Position numbers and translations under genes: made by a program. Below, piece by piece: positions 9,491 to 17,488 of a DNA stretch of 57,076 nt; position 1 is the first letter of the stretch, and the number at the start of each line of letters is the position of its first letter. Below the pieces are notes generated by a model. That model had not been told where the DNA came from. It did no database searches and saw only the letters and a list, made by a program, of their open reading frames with translations. The DNA is taken from positions 1-57,076 of the forward strand of contig SDOA01000011.1 of assembly GCA_004524595.1 (NCBI GenBank). Direction: 5' to 3'. The stretch comes from Candidatus Thorarchaeota archaeon. Its GTDB lineage: Archaea > Asgardarchaeota > Thorarchaeia > Thorarchaeales > Thorarchaeaceae.

Positions 9491-9919
9491 TTAAACTCCT
9501 GTCATTTTGACTTTTTCTTCTGCCTCTGCTCTAGCCGCGTGACGCCAAGTTCTGAGGCTACTCCACATAACAGGGATTACAAAAGCCATTATCAGGAACA
9601 TAATCAGCATCACATTAACAACATCAGTCTTTGATGGTATTCTACTCGCGAGGAGAGTATCCCACCACAATCCCAGCATTACTAGAATTGCTGTTGGGAA
9701 GAACAACACGGTAAGAATAAAGAAGACCAGAAAGCCTGTTCGGGGGGATTTTTGAATAATCCTCGCAAAACCACCTAAGTAAGGATGTTTCTGCCAACGA
9801 GATCCTTCATGAACAATCCAGAATATGAAGAACAGCACTAAATTTGCGACAAATGGGATAAGCATTACTTCTAGCCACATTTCGGAGGACTCCCAATGCG
9901 TTGGAAGAATTGCCGACAT
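9491..9919 (-). CDS. Three-helix membrane protein of unknown function
   Basis: 142 residues with hydrophobic segments near 16-36, 57-84 and 100-120, separated by short basic/aromatic loops, and a charged C-terminal tail rich in A-E-A-E-E-K. No recognisable domain. A TATA-like element on this strand (about 9949-9960) sits roughly 30 bases before the ATG, so it is probably transcribed alone, divergently from the gene at 10044. Confidence 0.6.
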   Translation of the reverse strand: MSAILPTHWESSEMWLEVMLIPFVANLVLFFIFWIVHEGSRWQKHPYLGGFARIIQKSPRTGFLVFFILTVLFFPTAILVMLGLWWDTLLASRIPSKTDVVNVMLIMFLIMAFVIPVMWSSLRTWRHAARAEAEEKVKMTGV

Positions 9920-10043
9920 GTTTCACCTATAAAGGCTGTGGTCTAAGACACTCTTTAAATAGAATGGAAAAATTAGAATAAATTGCGTATCAGATTTAAG
10001 TCAGAATGTAATTTTATTTGATAGTTTTCTCTGGTGATGTAAG

Positions 10044-10415
10044 ATGGAGATTGAACAGTCTAAAAGTAAATCTGCAGATTCAAATAAATATCGTAGGGTT
10101 TTTCCGATCTTTGGGTTACTTCTCTATTACCTGGGGGCTTTAATCACTAGTCTTGATGTTCAAGAGAATCTTGTATTTCTGATTCAGATACTCGTTCTCT
10201 CAGTTTTGTTAGTAATTGGTCTATTGTGGCAACAAAGTAAATGGATTGTCATTCTTGGAGAAGTGCTAGTCATTATAGGATCTATTGGACCTGTCGCTGA
10301 GCTTGTCTTATCAGTAATGGACAGTGTGACAAGTTTTGGGACTTTCGGTGGTGCCATAATGCTTGCTGGCATAATTCTTCATATCATTGGGATAATGATC
10401 TGGTTAAAGGAATAG
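10044..10415 (+). CDS. Small four-helix membrane protein of unknown function
   Basis: 123 residues. A short charged N-terminus is followed by four closely packed hydrophobic segments (about 20-35, 41-62, 66-88 and 99-121), ending W-L-K-E. GGTGA lies six bases before the ATG. No family recognised. A strong stem-loop terminator follows at 10438-10467, so this is a monocistronic unit. Part of a run of small membrane-protein genes (9.5-11.2 kb). Confidence 0.6.
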   Translation: MEIEQSKSKSADSNKYRRVFPIFGLLLYYLGALITSLDVQENLVFLIQILVLSVLLVIGLLWQQSKWIVILGEVLVIIGSIGPVAELVLSVMDSVTSFGTFGGAIMLAGIILHIIGIMIWLKE

Positions 10416-10437
10416 TCTATCTTTTGTTCATACCTAG

Positions 10438-10467
10438 AATCAAGAGGATTAGTCAATCCTCTTGATT
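10438..10467 (+). terminator. Strong stem-loop with T-run, likely transcription terminator
   Basis: A perfect 13-bp inverted repeat (AATCAAGAGGATT and its complement) with the 4-base loop AGTC. The downstream arm ends in TTTT. It lies 23 bases after the stop of the gene at 10044-10415. This is the clearest hairpin of its kind in the window. Confidence 0.65.
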
Positions 10468-10588
10468 TTCTCGTCGATTATACTTGTCATACTTGTCTGT
10501 TTTGGCTAGATGTTTTTTCTCTCCTCAACAATTACACTGTTCGTTACATCTATAACACGTGGATGTTGTCATTTAGTAGGTCTTAGTC

Positions 10589-11197
10589 ATGGGTAGCATC
10601 TGGTTAAGCAAGAAATCCTTCCTATATTTTGGAGGGGCAGCGATAATAATTCTTGGCGGTATTATTGTTGTCTTATCTCCTTATCATTACATTTACTACT
10701 CGATGAATGAAAGTCTCCACAAGCCTTGGGAGATGTATGATAATTCCGGGTACTATCCGCATTTGGAAATCTCAGTTTCTCTACGCCCAACAAATGTAAC
10801 TATCGTTGAACTAGATCTATTTATTCAAGAGAACGCAACAGCAGAATTAACATCAGTCAATATGACATTAGGACCAGAACATCAAATCGGTCCTACGACA
10901 CAGACGCTTATAGGACCACAAAGCGTCATCTACGAATACAGTGTCACAATAGATCTTGATATTGGTAACTATACTGTTTGGTTTGAAAGGATTGAAGGCG
11001 CATCAACAGTAGACCTTGGATTAAATCAAGCCAGTGATTCACGGTTATGGATTGTGACTGGAGGCTCAATGAATATCATTGGAGTTGTTATGATTATCAT
11101 CGGATATTTAATTCCAGGTACATTCCTTCCATCTGATAGCGATACGATTATTGAATGGGGTTATGAAGAAAAGCCAAATGATGAATACACCAACTAG
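10589..11197 (+). CDS. Bitopic membrane protein with extracellular beta-rich domain
   Basis: 202 residues. A membrane helix near the N-terminus (about 12-33) and a second at about 153-172 flank an external domain of about 115 residues. That domain has many N-x-S/T sites and alternating hydrophobic strands (V-T-I-V-E-L-D-L-F-I, Y-E-Y-S-V-T-I-D-L-D-I-G-N-Y-T-V-W), suggesting a beta-sandwich. The acidic C-terminal tail would be cytoplasmic. No family recognised. The product may be a surface or adhesion-type protein; this is inference from topology only. Confidence 0.6.
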   Translation: MGSIWLSKKSFLYFGGAAIIILGGIIVVLSPYHYIYYSMNESLHKPWEMYDNSGYYPHLEISVSLRPTNVTIVELDLFIQENATAELTSVNMTLGPEHQIGPTTQTLIGPQSVIYEYSVTIDLDIGNYTVWFERIEGASTVDLGLNQASDSRLWIVTGGSMNIIGVVMIIIGYLIPGTFLPSDSDTIIEWGYEEKPNDEYTN

Positions 11198-11260
11198 GTG
11201 CACACTAATTAATCAATTCAGATAATTCCATGAATGTCAATTCTATTTGTTCATTATCAT

Positions 11261-11299
11261 GTATACATAATAACGTGTACATAATAATGCATATATGCA
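11261..11299 (+). promoter_or_regulatory. Direct repeats plus palindromic TATA region: candidate operator-promoter
   Basis: Two copies of TACATAATAA (11264-11273 and 11278-11287, 14-bp period) run directly into the perfect 12-bp palindrome TGCATATATGCA (11288-11299). The ATATAT core sits about 35 bases before the wHTH start codon, where a TATA box belongs. A repressor bound here would block TBP. Autoregulation by the wHTH protein is the natural guess (inference). Confidence 0.5.
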
Positions 11300-11327
11300 C
11301 TTTTGCACTCCTATAACTTGAATTAAA

Positions 11328-11657
11328 ATGGACGTAACAACAGAACTCTCGGGCTCACCCAAGTATTTCGTTGCTATGAGTAAGGTGGTTGAAGAGTTGA
11401 AGAAAGGCAATCCAATGTCAATTGGTAGTCTCTCTAAAAAATTGGGTATTGACCGAAGGACTGTTGGAAGAGTTGTCGATATTCTTCTAGACGTCCAAGA
11501 AACGTTAGCTACTCAAGAGATTAAGACTAGAAGAGTGGGTCGTAGATTTGTAATCCAATTCAACCGGCGATCTGTTCAAGCTCGTAATCTTCTCAAGTCC
11601 GCGAATGACGTTGTACGACGAAAGACTTCGTTCTCTATTCTCAAGAGGCAAAAATAG
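11328..11657 (+). CDS. Winged-helix-type DNA-binding protein
   Basis: 109 residues. A helix-turn-helix is visible at about 29-57: S-I-G-S-L-S-K-K-L-G-I-D-R-R-T-V-G-R-V-V-D-I-L. It is followed by a basic wing-like stretch (K-T-R-R-V-G-R-R-F-V-I-Q-F) and a basic C-terminus. It is a likely local transcription regulator. It is cotranscribed with the membrane protein that starts on the last base of its stop codon. The repeat/palindrome block directly upstream suggests self-control. The exact family is not recognised. Confidence 0.7.
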   Translation: MDVTTELSGSPKYFVAMSKVVEELKKGNPMSIGSLSKKLGIDRRTVGRVVDILLDVQETLATQEIKTRRVGRRFVIQFNRRSVQARNLLKSANDVVRRKTSFSILKRQK

Positions 11658-12187
11658 TGTCCAAGAAAATAGGCGTTGTTCTCACGCTCTTATTTGCGAT
11701 ACTATCTGTTATAACTAGTGATCTCCTTTGGCATCGCTTTGGAAATTTAGTATTCATTCAATTAATAGCGATTCTAGTCATTGCTGCTATTGGAGAACAT
11801 TACGTATCTGGTAAGGGGTACTATAATTATACTGAAATCAATGGATTGTTTCTTGGCAGAGTTCCTCTATGGATTCCTCTAATGTGGACATTTGCTATCC
11901 AAGGATCATTTGTCTTTCTCCTTATTTTAGGATTTAATAGCAGTGAGGCTGTTGCTCTATCTGGTGTTATCTGTGCATCGCTAGATTTCTATTTTATTGA
12001 ACCTATGCTGAGTAGACGAATGGGTATGTGGCTTTGGAACTCTGTTGAGAATGGTTATTTCAGATTTGTACCACCTCGAATAAATAGATTTACTGCACCT
12101 GTTGGAAATTATTTCACATGGATGATATTTCCACTGATTCTCAATGCTTTCTTACACTACTCGAATCTAATTCTAACCCTCATTTAG
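11657..12187 (+). CDS. Carotenoid-biosynthesis-like (CruF/DUF422-type) membrane protein
   Basis: 176 residues, six hydrophobic segments. GTG start overlaps the previous stop by one base. The pattern N-G-L-F-L-G-R-V-P-L-W-I-P-L-M-W, then L-D-F-Y-F-I-E-P-M ... M-W-L-W, then V-P-P-R-I-N ... N-Y-F-T-W matches my memory of the carotenoid synthesis (PF04240, CruF/bisanhydrobacterioruberin hydratase) family. It is shorter than usual for that family (about 250 residues) and lacks an N-terminal part. It may hydrate an isoprenoid chain, but the substrate is unproven. Confidence 0.5.
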   Translation: MSKKIGVVLTLLFAILSVITSDLLWHRFGNLVFIQLIAILVIAAIGEHYVSGKGYYNYTEINGLFLGRVPLWIPLMWTFAIQGSFVFLLILGFNSSEAVALSGVICASLDFYFIEPMLSRRMGMWLWNSVENGYFRFVPPRINRFTAPVGNYFTWMIFPLILNAFLHYSNLILTLI

Positions 12188-12284
12188 AGTTTGATTTCTA
12201 TCCCATCCTAGTGTTACGTCAGAAATGCCTCCGTTGTACACAGGCTCTTTTTCATGTAAAACACTACTAATTCTGTGGAGCACC

Positions 12285-12521
12285 ATGGAGAACGATGAAA
12301 TGAAATGGCTACTAAAGGGAAAGATTGTCTGTGATTTCAGAGGTTTCCCATTGGGACGAGTAAAGAAGGTCTGGTTTGATGACAGTAATGGACCTATGGT
12401 GATCGTCGAGCGAAATGGCACGCTTGAAAACCAACTGAATTCATGGGAAGCAATTCCTCTAAGATCTGTTGATTCAGTGACAGAGCATGTCCGATTGAAA
12501 CCACCAATCTTTGCAGAATAA
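12285..12521 (+). CDS. PRC-barrel domain protein
   Basis: 78 residues from the ATG at 12285; the frame is open to 12225 but conservation-like sequence begins at this Met. It contains the PRC-barrel pattern W-L-L-K-G-K-I-V-C-D-F-R-G-F-P-L-G-R-V-K-K-V-W-F-D, followed by W-E-A-I-P-L-R-S-V at the end of the barrel. Such stand-alone archaeal PRC-barrel proteins are small and of unresolved role; the fold is shared with RimM and photosynthetic reaction centre H subunits. Confidence 0.7.
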   Translation: MENDEMKWLLKGKIVCDFRGFPLGRVKKVWFDDSNGPMVIVERNGTLENQLNSWEAIPLRSVDSVTEHVRLKPPIFAE

Positions 12522-12554
12522 TGTTTACAATATGTGTTCATAGGAGGTTAATGT

Positions 12555-12893
12555 ATGCAGCAGAGAATGACTTTCGAATATAGCATTCTTCGGGGGCAAG
12601 AATCAAATCCGTATGAGATAGAACCACTACAAATCAATGTCTATACGAGTGAGTATTGTTCATTTTGTAGTGATGCATTATTGATTTCTTATTCAGCGGC
12701 AGATAGAATATCCTGTGTAGGAACACCTGTCGAGGTTGTTGAAATCCCGATTGATGATAGACCCTCATTAATCGAAGAGTTGAATATTATGGCATTGCCA
12801 ATGATTCAGATTGGTCATCTTCGTATCATTGGTTTACCTGAGCCCGAAGATGTTGAGCGCTTGATTCATGAAGTAATTTTAATGGGTTTGTAA
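12555..12893 (+). CDS. Thioredoxin/glutaredoxin-fold protein with CxxC
   Basis: 112 residues. After a divergent 25-residue N-terminus comes the strand I-N-V-Y, then CSFC (C35, C38), and later the cis-proline segment A-L-P-M-I-Q-I-G (Pro82) and a final helix. This is the minimal thioredoxin fold. GGAGG lies shortly upstream of the ATG. It probably acts as a thiol-disulfide oxidoreductase or electron carrier; the partner is unknown. Confidence 0.75.
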   Translation: MQQRMTFEYSILRGQESNPYEIEPLQINVYTSEYCSFCSDALLISYSAADRISCVGTPVEVVEIPIDDRPSLIEELNIMALPMIQIGHLRIIGLPEPEDVERLIHEVILMGL

Positions 12894-12903
12894 CAGCTAC
12901 AAA

Positions 12904-12951
12904 AACCTTGGACAACGTTTCTGGGAGGACATCACTCTGGTGTCCAAGGTT
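12904..12951. terminator. 11-bp stem-loop between convergent genes
   Basis: AACCTTGGACA (12904-12914) is repeated inverted as TGTCCAAGGTT (12941-12951), with a 26-base loop that itself has partial symmetry. The element sits in the 93-bp gap between the convergent genes ending at 12893 and 12987, so it could serve either strand. Confidence 0.4.
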
Positions 12952-12986
12952 GTCCAACTTACAATGAACGGTTATTGATCTACGAT

Positions 12987-13739
12987 TTAAAATTGAAGAC
13001 CGAGTATCAACCACGCATTCTCTTTCATCACAAGTCGACGTGATTCAACATTTAGATCGATCATATTCAATGCTGCCATTATATCAACATATTGACTGTG
13101 ATACCCTGAACCAAAGACCAGCTTTCTTACACCAATATCTTGAACAAGAGCATCTAAAAATACTCTCAATGGCGATTCTACAAGTTTAACGAATGTCGTT
13201 GAGAGTTCAAGCCACATATTTTGTCTTGACATGAGAGGAATTAACTGAGGAAATCCAAAGAGACCTCCCATGCTTAGAATCACAAATTTGCCTTCACTAT
13301 ATACTGAGGATATTGTATCTAAGAAAGTAATTGTTTCACTTGTCATATTTTCAATTTGGAAATATACAGGTATATGCTCTCCCACTGCAAAATTGACGAG
13401 AGATTGAGCAGCTGGGTCACTTGGATGATATGTTTCGTCATTCAAAATGAGAGCTATACACCCCTCATCTATGAACTCTTTCAATTTTTCTTTTGCTGAA
13501 TTGATTGGTCTCGGTATTATCGAACATGCAGTGTACAATCTATCTGGATATATTTCAGTCGCTTTGAGGTACAATTCATTTGGTATTGTAGGAACATCTG
13601 GTGTAAGAACAGCTCTTTCAATTCCAAATATGTCCATTCTTGAAATTAACATGTCCACTTCATCATTGAGATTATCAAAACCAACTGTCTTGATTTCATT
13701 TGAACTTGTCCCAAGATGTACATGGATATCTGTTGTCAT
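12987..13739 (-). CDS. Amidohydrolase-family (TIM-barrel) protein, probably metal-site-degenerate
   Basis: About 250 residues from an ATG at 13739 (GTG at 13754 is also possible). The T-D-I-H-V-H-L-G start is the H-x-H motif of the amidohydrolase-2 superfamily, and the L-V-F-G-S-G-Y-H end segment matches the usual F-G-S-D-x-P. The usual catalytic Asp in that last motif is Gly. The expected A-H-x-G-G strand reads L-S-M-G-G, lacking the His. The fold is thus clear but several metal ligands seem lost, so it may be non-catalytic or have a shifted site. Confidence 0.65.
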   Translation of the reverse strand: MTTDIHVHLGTSSNEIKTVGFDNLNDEVDMLISRMDIFGIERAVLTPDVPTIPNELYLKATEIYPDRLYTACSIIPRPINSAKEKLKEFIDEGCIALILNDETYHPSDPAAQSLVNFAVGEHIPVYFQIENMTSETITFLDTISSVYSEGKFVILSMGGLFGFPQLIPLMSRQNMWLELSTTFVKLVESPLRVFLDALVQDIGVRKLVFGSGYHSQYVDIMAALNMIDLNVESRRLVMKENAWLILGLQF

Positions 13740-13829
13740 CTGAACTTCCCACACTTACAAAGTAAATCCTTCCTTTTCTATTAATGTATGATATGCTCTC
13801 ACTAAACACTATCTCTATATGTAGCCTAC

Positions 13830-14477
13830 ATGTTTGATTTCAGGAACATATTGATCGATAGCAAGGATGAACGTCATATTTCATTGGAAAAGCGACTTAG
13901 CTATATTGCTCAGAATATTCAAGTGGATAACTACATGCTATTAGAATATCTTATTCCAGTTATCGATGGATGTCGAGCAGCTTTGAATGTAAGTATCGAC
14001 AGAGCCAAGTCTGTAGAAAACCTATCAGAGAGTGAATTTGAAGAATATATGAACACTGCTGAAAATTCATTTCGTGATATTGGATTCTGCTTCAAAGCAA
14101 TAGATGTAGAAGAAGAGGGTTCACTCGTATTTATCAAGGGTAAAGTGTCAGTCATCGATGAATGTCTTGAATCAAATGTTACAATTAATGCACGTCTGCA
14201 AACTCTACTTACTCTTCTTGATACCGACTCGAAAATATCTCCAGTTGAACTTCTTGGTTCTGAGATTGAAGTTGAGGGAGAAGATTCTCAAGATGTAGTC
14301 CAAGGACTCGGACTGCTTTGTTACCCATCACTATTGCGAATTGCTGAATCGGGTATTGACCCGTCATCCCTTCTAGTGGAAGATGCCGACTCCATAATAA
14401 TGGCCGCAGCATCAGATTTAGTTGTTAAGATGATACGAAAGTGGATTAATTTGAAACTCACAGTGTCAAATGAATAA
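13830..14477 (+). CDS. Conserved-looking cytoplasmic protein of unknown function
   Basis: 215 residues, acidic and soluble, mixed alpha/beta. An N-terminal helical half (to about 75) is followed by a small beta segment (E-E-G-S-L-V-F-I-K-G-K-V-S-V-I-D) and a helical C-terminus. The TATA-like string tctatatgta lies about 15 bases upstream of the ATG, consistent with a leaderless transcript. No family recognised. It ends 9 bases from the convergent histone-deacetylase-family gene. Confidence 0.6.
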   Translation: MFDFRNILIDSKDERHISLEKRLSYIAQNIQVDNYMLLEYLIPVIDGCRAALNVSIDRAKSVENLSESEFEEYMNTAENSFRDIGFCFKAIDVEEEGSLVFIKGKVSVIDECLESNVTINARLQTLLTLLDTDSKISPVELLGSEIEVEGEDSQDVVQGLGLLCYPSLLRIAESGIDPSSLLVEDADSIIMAAASDLVVKMIRKWINLKLTVSNE

Positions 14478-14486
14478 CCTATCTCC

Positions 14487-15632
14487 TTATATTCCGTGGT
14501 ATGGAAAGACAAGTTCTTTCACTCGACGAATTGTACGGTCTAAATCAAGAGTTACTTCACCTCGTGAGAAATACATCTGGACTACATCTTCTTTGTCCCT
14601 GATGGTATCAGGACACCTTGTGAAACCCATGGAACTGCATTGATTGGCGAATTCTTCTGGCATCTTTTCAGGGAGTTTCTCATCCAAGATGATTGACAAA
14701 AAAAGGGTCCACAATCTAGCAACATTTACTGGATTGTAACCTCCCCCCCCAACTGCTAGCCAACCTAATTCACAATTATTTGATGATAACTTCCTGAGAC
14801 TTTTAAGAACGGTTTCATATCCAAATGATGTGTAGGCAAGATGTGCTAATGGATCCATATAGTGTCCATCAACTCCAAGCTGGGTAACGAGTAAGTCTGG
14901 TCTAAAGGATTCAAAAAGCGGTACTACAATCTCTTCGTATACCTTTATTAGCTCTAGACTCCCTGCTCCTGGAATTACTGGAACATTGATAGCATACCCT
15001 GTACCCTCAGCTCCACCGGTTTCATAAACAAATCCAGTTCCAGGAAATAATGTCTTTCCAGTCTGATGTATTGAGATAGTCATGACCTCATTTGATCGAT
15101 AGAATGCGTTTTGAACGCCATCTCCGTGATGTGCATCTATGTCGAAGTAAAGCACTTTGTAATCTTTTTTTTTCCTAAGATGATTGATTGCGATTGCTAC
15201 ATCATTGAAAATACAGAATCCTGAAGCTGCATTCTTGTGTGCATGATGCAACCCTCCAGATATGCAAAAAGCATTTGATGCACCCTCAATAATTTTCTTC
15301 ATAGCATCTAGAGTTGCTCCAACATATCTCGCTCCTGTTTCATATATCTTGGTAAAAACCGGATTATCCGCAGTTCCTAATCCGTGTCTGGGATCTGAGC
15401 ATAATTCACTTCCACATTTTATTACAGAATCAATATATTCTGGGGAATGAAACATTTCTAGATCAAGTTTCGATGCTATAGTTGGTTCGAATACATTACA
15501 TCTATCAAGGAGTCCAAGTTCTTTAGAAAGGAGATAAGTAAGTTTGAGTCTCTCTGGTTTTAATGGATGATCTTGGTTGAACTCATAATCAAGAAGTGCA
15601 TCAGAATATGGATAAACCAGTTTACCTCGCAT
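14487..15632 (-). CDS. Histone deacetylase superfamily / acetoin utilisation (AcuC)-type deacetylase
   Basis: 381 residues, typical for class I/II-like prokaryotic deacetylases. Visible catalytic features are the paired histidines H129-H130 in GGLHHA, zinc ligands D166 and H168 in DIDAHHGDG, the third zinc ligand in G-V-D-G-H-Y-M-D, and the Tyr loop G-G-G-G-Y. The protein should remove acetyl or related acyl groups from lysines or small amines. With two GNATs and a sirtuin also in this window, acylation chemistry is well represented, although the genes are not in one operon. Confidence 0.9.
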   Translation of the reverse strand: MRGKLVYPYSDALLDYEFNQDHPLKPERLKLTYLLSKELGLLDRCNVFEPTIASKLDLEMFHSPEYIDSVIKCGSELCSDPRHGLGTADNPVFTKIYETGARYVGATLDAMKKIIEGASNAFCISGGLHHAHKNAASGFCIFNDVAIAINHLRKKKDYKVLYFDIDAHHGDGVQNAFYRSNEVMTISIHQTGKTLFPGTGFVYETGGAEGTGYAINVPVIPGAGSLELIKVYEEIVVPLFESFRPDLLVTQLGVDGHYMDPLAHLAYTSFGYETVLKSLRKLSSNNCELGWLAVGGGGYNPVNVARLWTLFLSIILDEKLPEKMPEEFANQCSSMGFTRCPDTIRDKEDVVQMYFSRGEVTLDLDRTIRRVKELVFPYHGI

Positions 15633-15732
15633 TCTATATTACCTAATTATTAGAATTACTTATCCCTTTCTAAGTATGTGGTTTTTAAGAGTGTATCAAA
15701 TTCCTATGAGAATTACTTTCAAATGTACTCCA

Positions 15733-17010
15733 TCACTGATTGGCAACTATTGCATCAATGATATCTTGTAATCCAAATTCCGCTAAGTAGACAAAGTATG
15801 TAGCAAGATATGTTACTATAAAGAATACAAGAACAGTGTGAATGAGTTCTATATATACATTTGAATCTCTTAGTTTATCACGAATTTTCTTTTCTGGTGA
15901 ATTTTTGAACGCAACAATGAATAGTGTACCATAGTAGATATTAACTAGGATACCAAAGTATCTGACATAATTCGTTATAAATGGTGTACCAACAGAGTTT
16001 AGCACTTCACCTGAATTAAAATCCATGATGGTCAATGAAGTAATGAGTGGATCTGCGGTTAGAATGTATCCTTGACCATTAATTTCAAAATAATCTGATT
16101 CATATGGTTGGACCAACCAATCCTTCCCATATTCCCTGATAATTTGTTTTGTTTCTCTATTGACTAACAGAACTCTTCCATTATTGGAATCAGTAATTAG
16201 ATAAAGTCCATTTCCAATATCATCACAATCTCTTGCCCATCGTAATTGGCCATAGGGAAAATCAAGGTAGAAATCCCAAACAGTTTCTTTAGTATCATAA
16301 TCAATCTCTACAATCCTATAATTTTCACTATCACAGATAATGATGTTTCCATTCTCACGAATATCTGGATTATGCTGCTCATAGAGTATCTCATGATTCT
16401 TAGGTTCCCCATAATACCAAAGAACCTCTTTGGTGTTTGTATAATTTATCTCTAAAATAAGATCGAAGTTCCTTAAAGAAACAAGCAGAGAATCATGAGA
16501 ACGTCCTCTCTCAGTTCCATTGATGAATTCCACATCATTCATGTGAGTCCAATCGCCTTCTTCTGGTTCTTGATTGGAAACGTAATCTATTGCTTCTTGA
16601 TTCCATTCTTCTTGGATAGCAAACGCCGTCCAATTAATGTCATCTGAGTCTTTCGTGTTCCATTCCCAAACGATTTCATTTGGATTATTGATATTGACCT
16701 CAATCAACCTATGCATATCAGTATCTGTTATCATTATATTCCCATTGGGCATAAATTCTGATTCGTGGCAAAACGGACCTGGAATGTCTGTTCTCCATAT
16801 TTCTTCAAGATCAGGTGTCACAATCATAACTGCGCCTGGTTCATGAGTCACTAAGAAATTCCCTTTATAGGGGCCTGATGAAATGTAATCTGCATCGAGA
16901 ATCAATCCAAAAGGTTGCGATGAAGGTGCGACACCAAAAAAGAACGGGATTCCAATTATTGTAAGTATTAGAAGAACAGTAATCAAGTAACTCTTCTTAA
17001 ACTCCATCAT
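15733..17010 (-). CDS. Arylsulfotransferase (ASST)-like beta-propeller membrane protein
   Basis: About 426 residues from the ATG at 17010, one base after the stop of the upstream membrane-protein gene. An N-terminal membrane segment is followed by repeated W-x-W / H-x-D-x-x / G-N-I-I-I-x-D blades: H-E-S-E-F-M-P-N-G-N-I-M-I-T-D, H-M-N-D-V-E-F-I, H-N-P-D-I-R-E-N-G-N-I-I-I. These are characteristic of ASST-family propellers. Two C-terminal membrane helices (about 360-420) close the protein. Whether it moves sulfate or only has the fold is unknown. Confidence 0.65.
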   Translation of the reverse strand: MMEFKKSYLITVLLILTIIGIPFFFGVAPSSQPFGLILDADYISSGPYKGNFLVTHEPGAVMIVTPDLEEIWRTDIPGPFCHESEFMPNGNIMITDTDMHRLIEVNINNPNEIVWEWNTKDSDDINWTAFAIQEEWNQEAIDYVSNQEPEEGDWTHMNDVEFINGTERGRSHDSLLVSLRNFDLILEINYTNTKEVLWYYGEPKNHEILYEQHNPDIRENGNIIICDSENYRIVEIDYDTKETVWDFYLDFPYGQLRWARDCDDIGNGLYLITDSNNGRVLLVNRETKQIIREYGKDWLVQPYESDYFEINGQGYILTADPLITSLTIMDFNSGEVLNSVGTPFITNYVRYFGILVNIYYGTLFIVAFKNSPEKKIRDKLRDSNVYIELIHTVLVFFIVTYLATYFVYLAEFGLQDIIDAIVANQ

Positions 17011-17011
17011 T

Positions 17012-17341
17012 TCACCAACCAAAATAGAATACTGCAGTTGCGAGGACGAAATACGCAATTATCCATGTACCAGTATAGTTCAGTCCAAATCGCGCTAGTT
17101 TCTTCATTTCTATTGCACCAAAATTCATTTGCTTCTTATACAGGTAGACGAACACTATCAGAGAAGTTACGAGGTAAAGAATCGGGGCCAATATATACCA
17201 TGTCAAATAACGATTGAACCTGAGGAAAAAGTAGCTTGAAGCACCAAAAGCCAGTCCAAGAACTAATTTTATCCAGAATATATTTTCCTTCAGGATTCCC
17301 ATTGTATCAGATATTTGTGGAATATCTGAAAGTTCGCCCAT
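17012..17341 (-). CDS. Small three-helix membrane protein coupled to ASST-like gene
   Basis: About 109 residues from an ATG at 17341 (TTG at 17374 is also open). Hydrophobic segments lie near 23-39, 46-64 and 86-107. Its stop is one base before the ATG of the ASST-like gene, so translation is probably coupled and the two products may form one membrane complex (inference). No family recognised. Confidence 0.6.
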   Translation of the reverse strand: MGELSDIPQISDTMGILKENIFWIKLVLGLAFGASSYFFLRFNRYLTWYILAPILYLVTSLIVFVYLYKKQMNFGAIEMKKLARFGLNYTGTWIIAYFVLATAVFYFGW

Positions 17342-17488
17342 CTCTCTTTTTCTCCCGATTTTAATTATTCCCAAGTATATCGACGTTTTCTGTTGTATCC
17401 ATTACAAAGCCAATTAGAATATTAGAGGTTCTGGCGTCTTTTAGGAACCTATCTTCACTATAAGCGTTTCCTTCTATTGGATTTTTTA

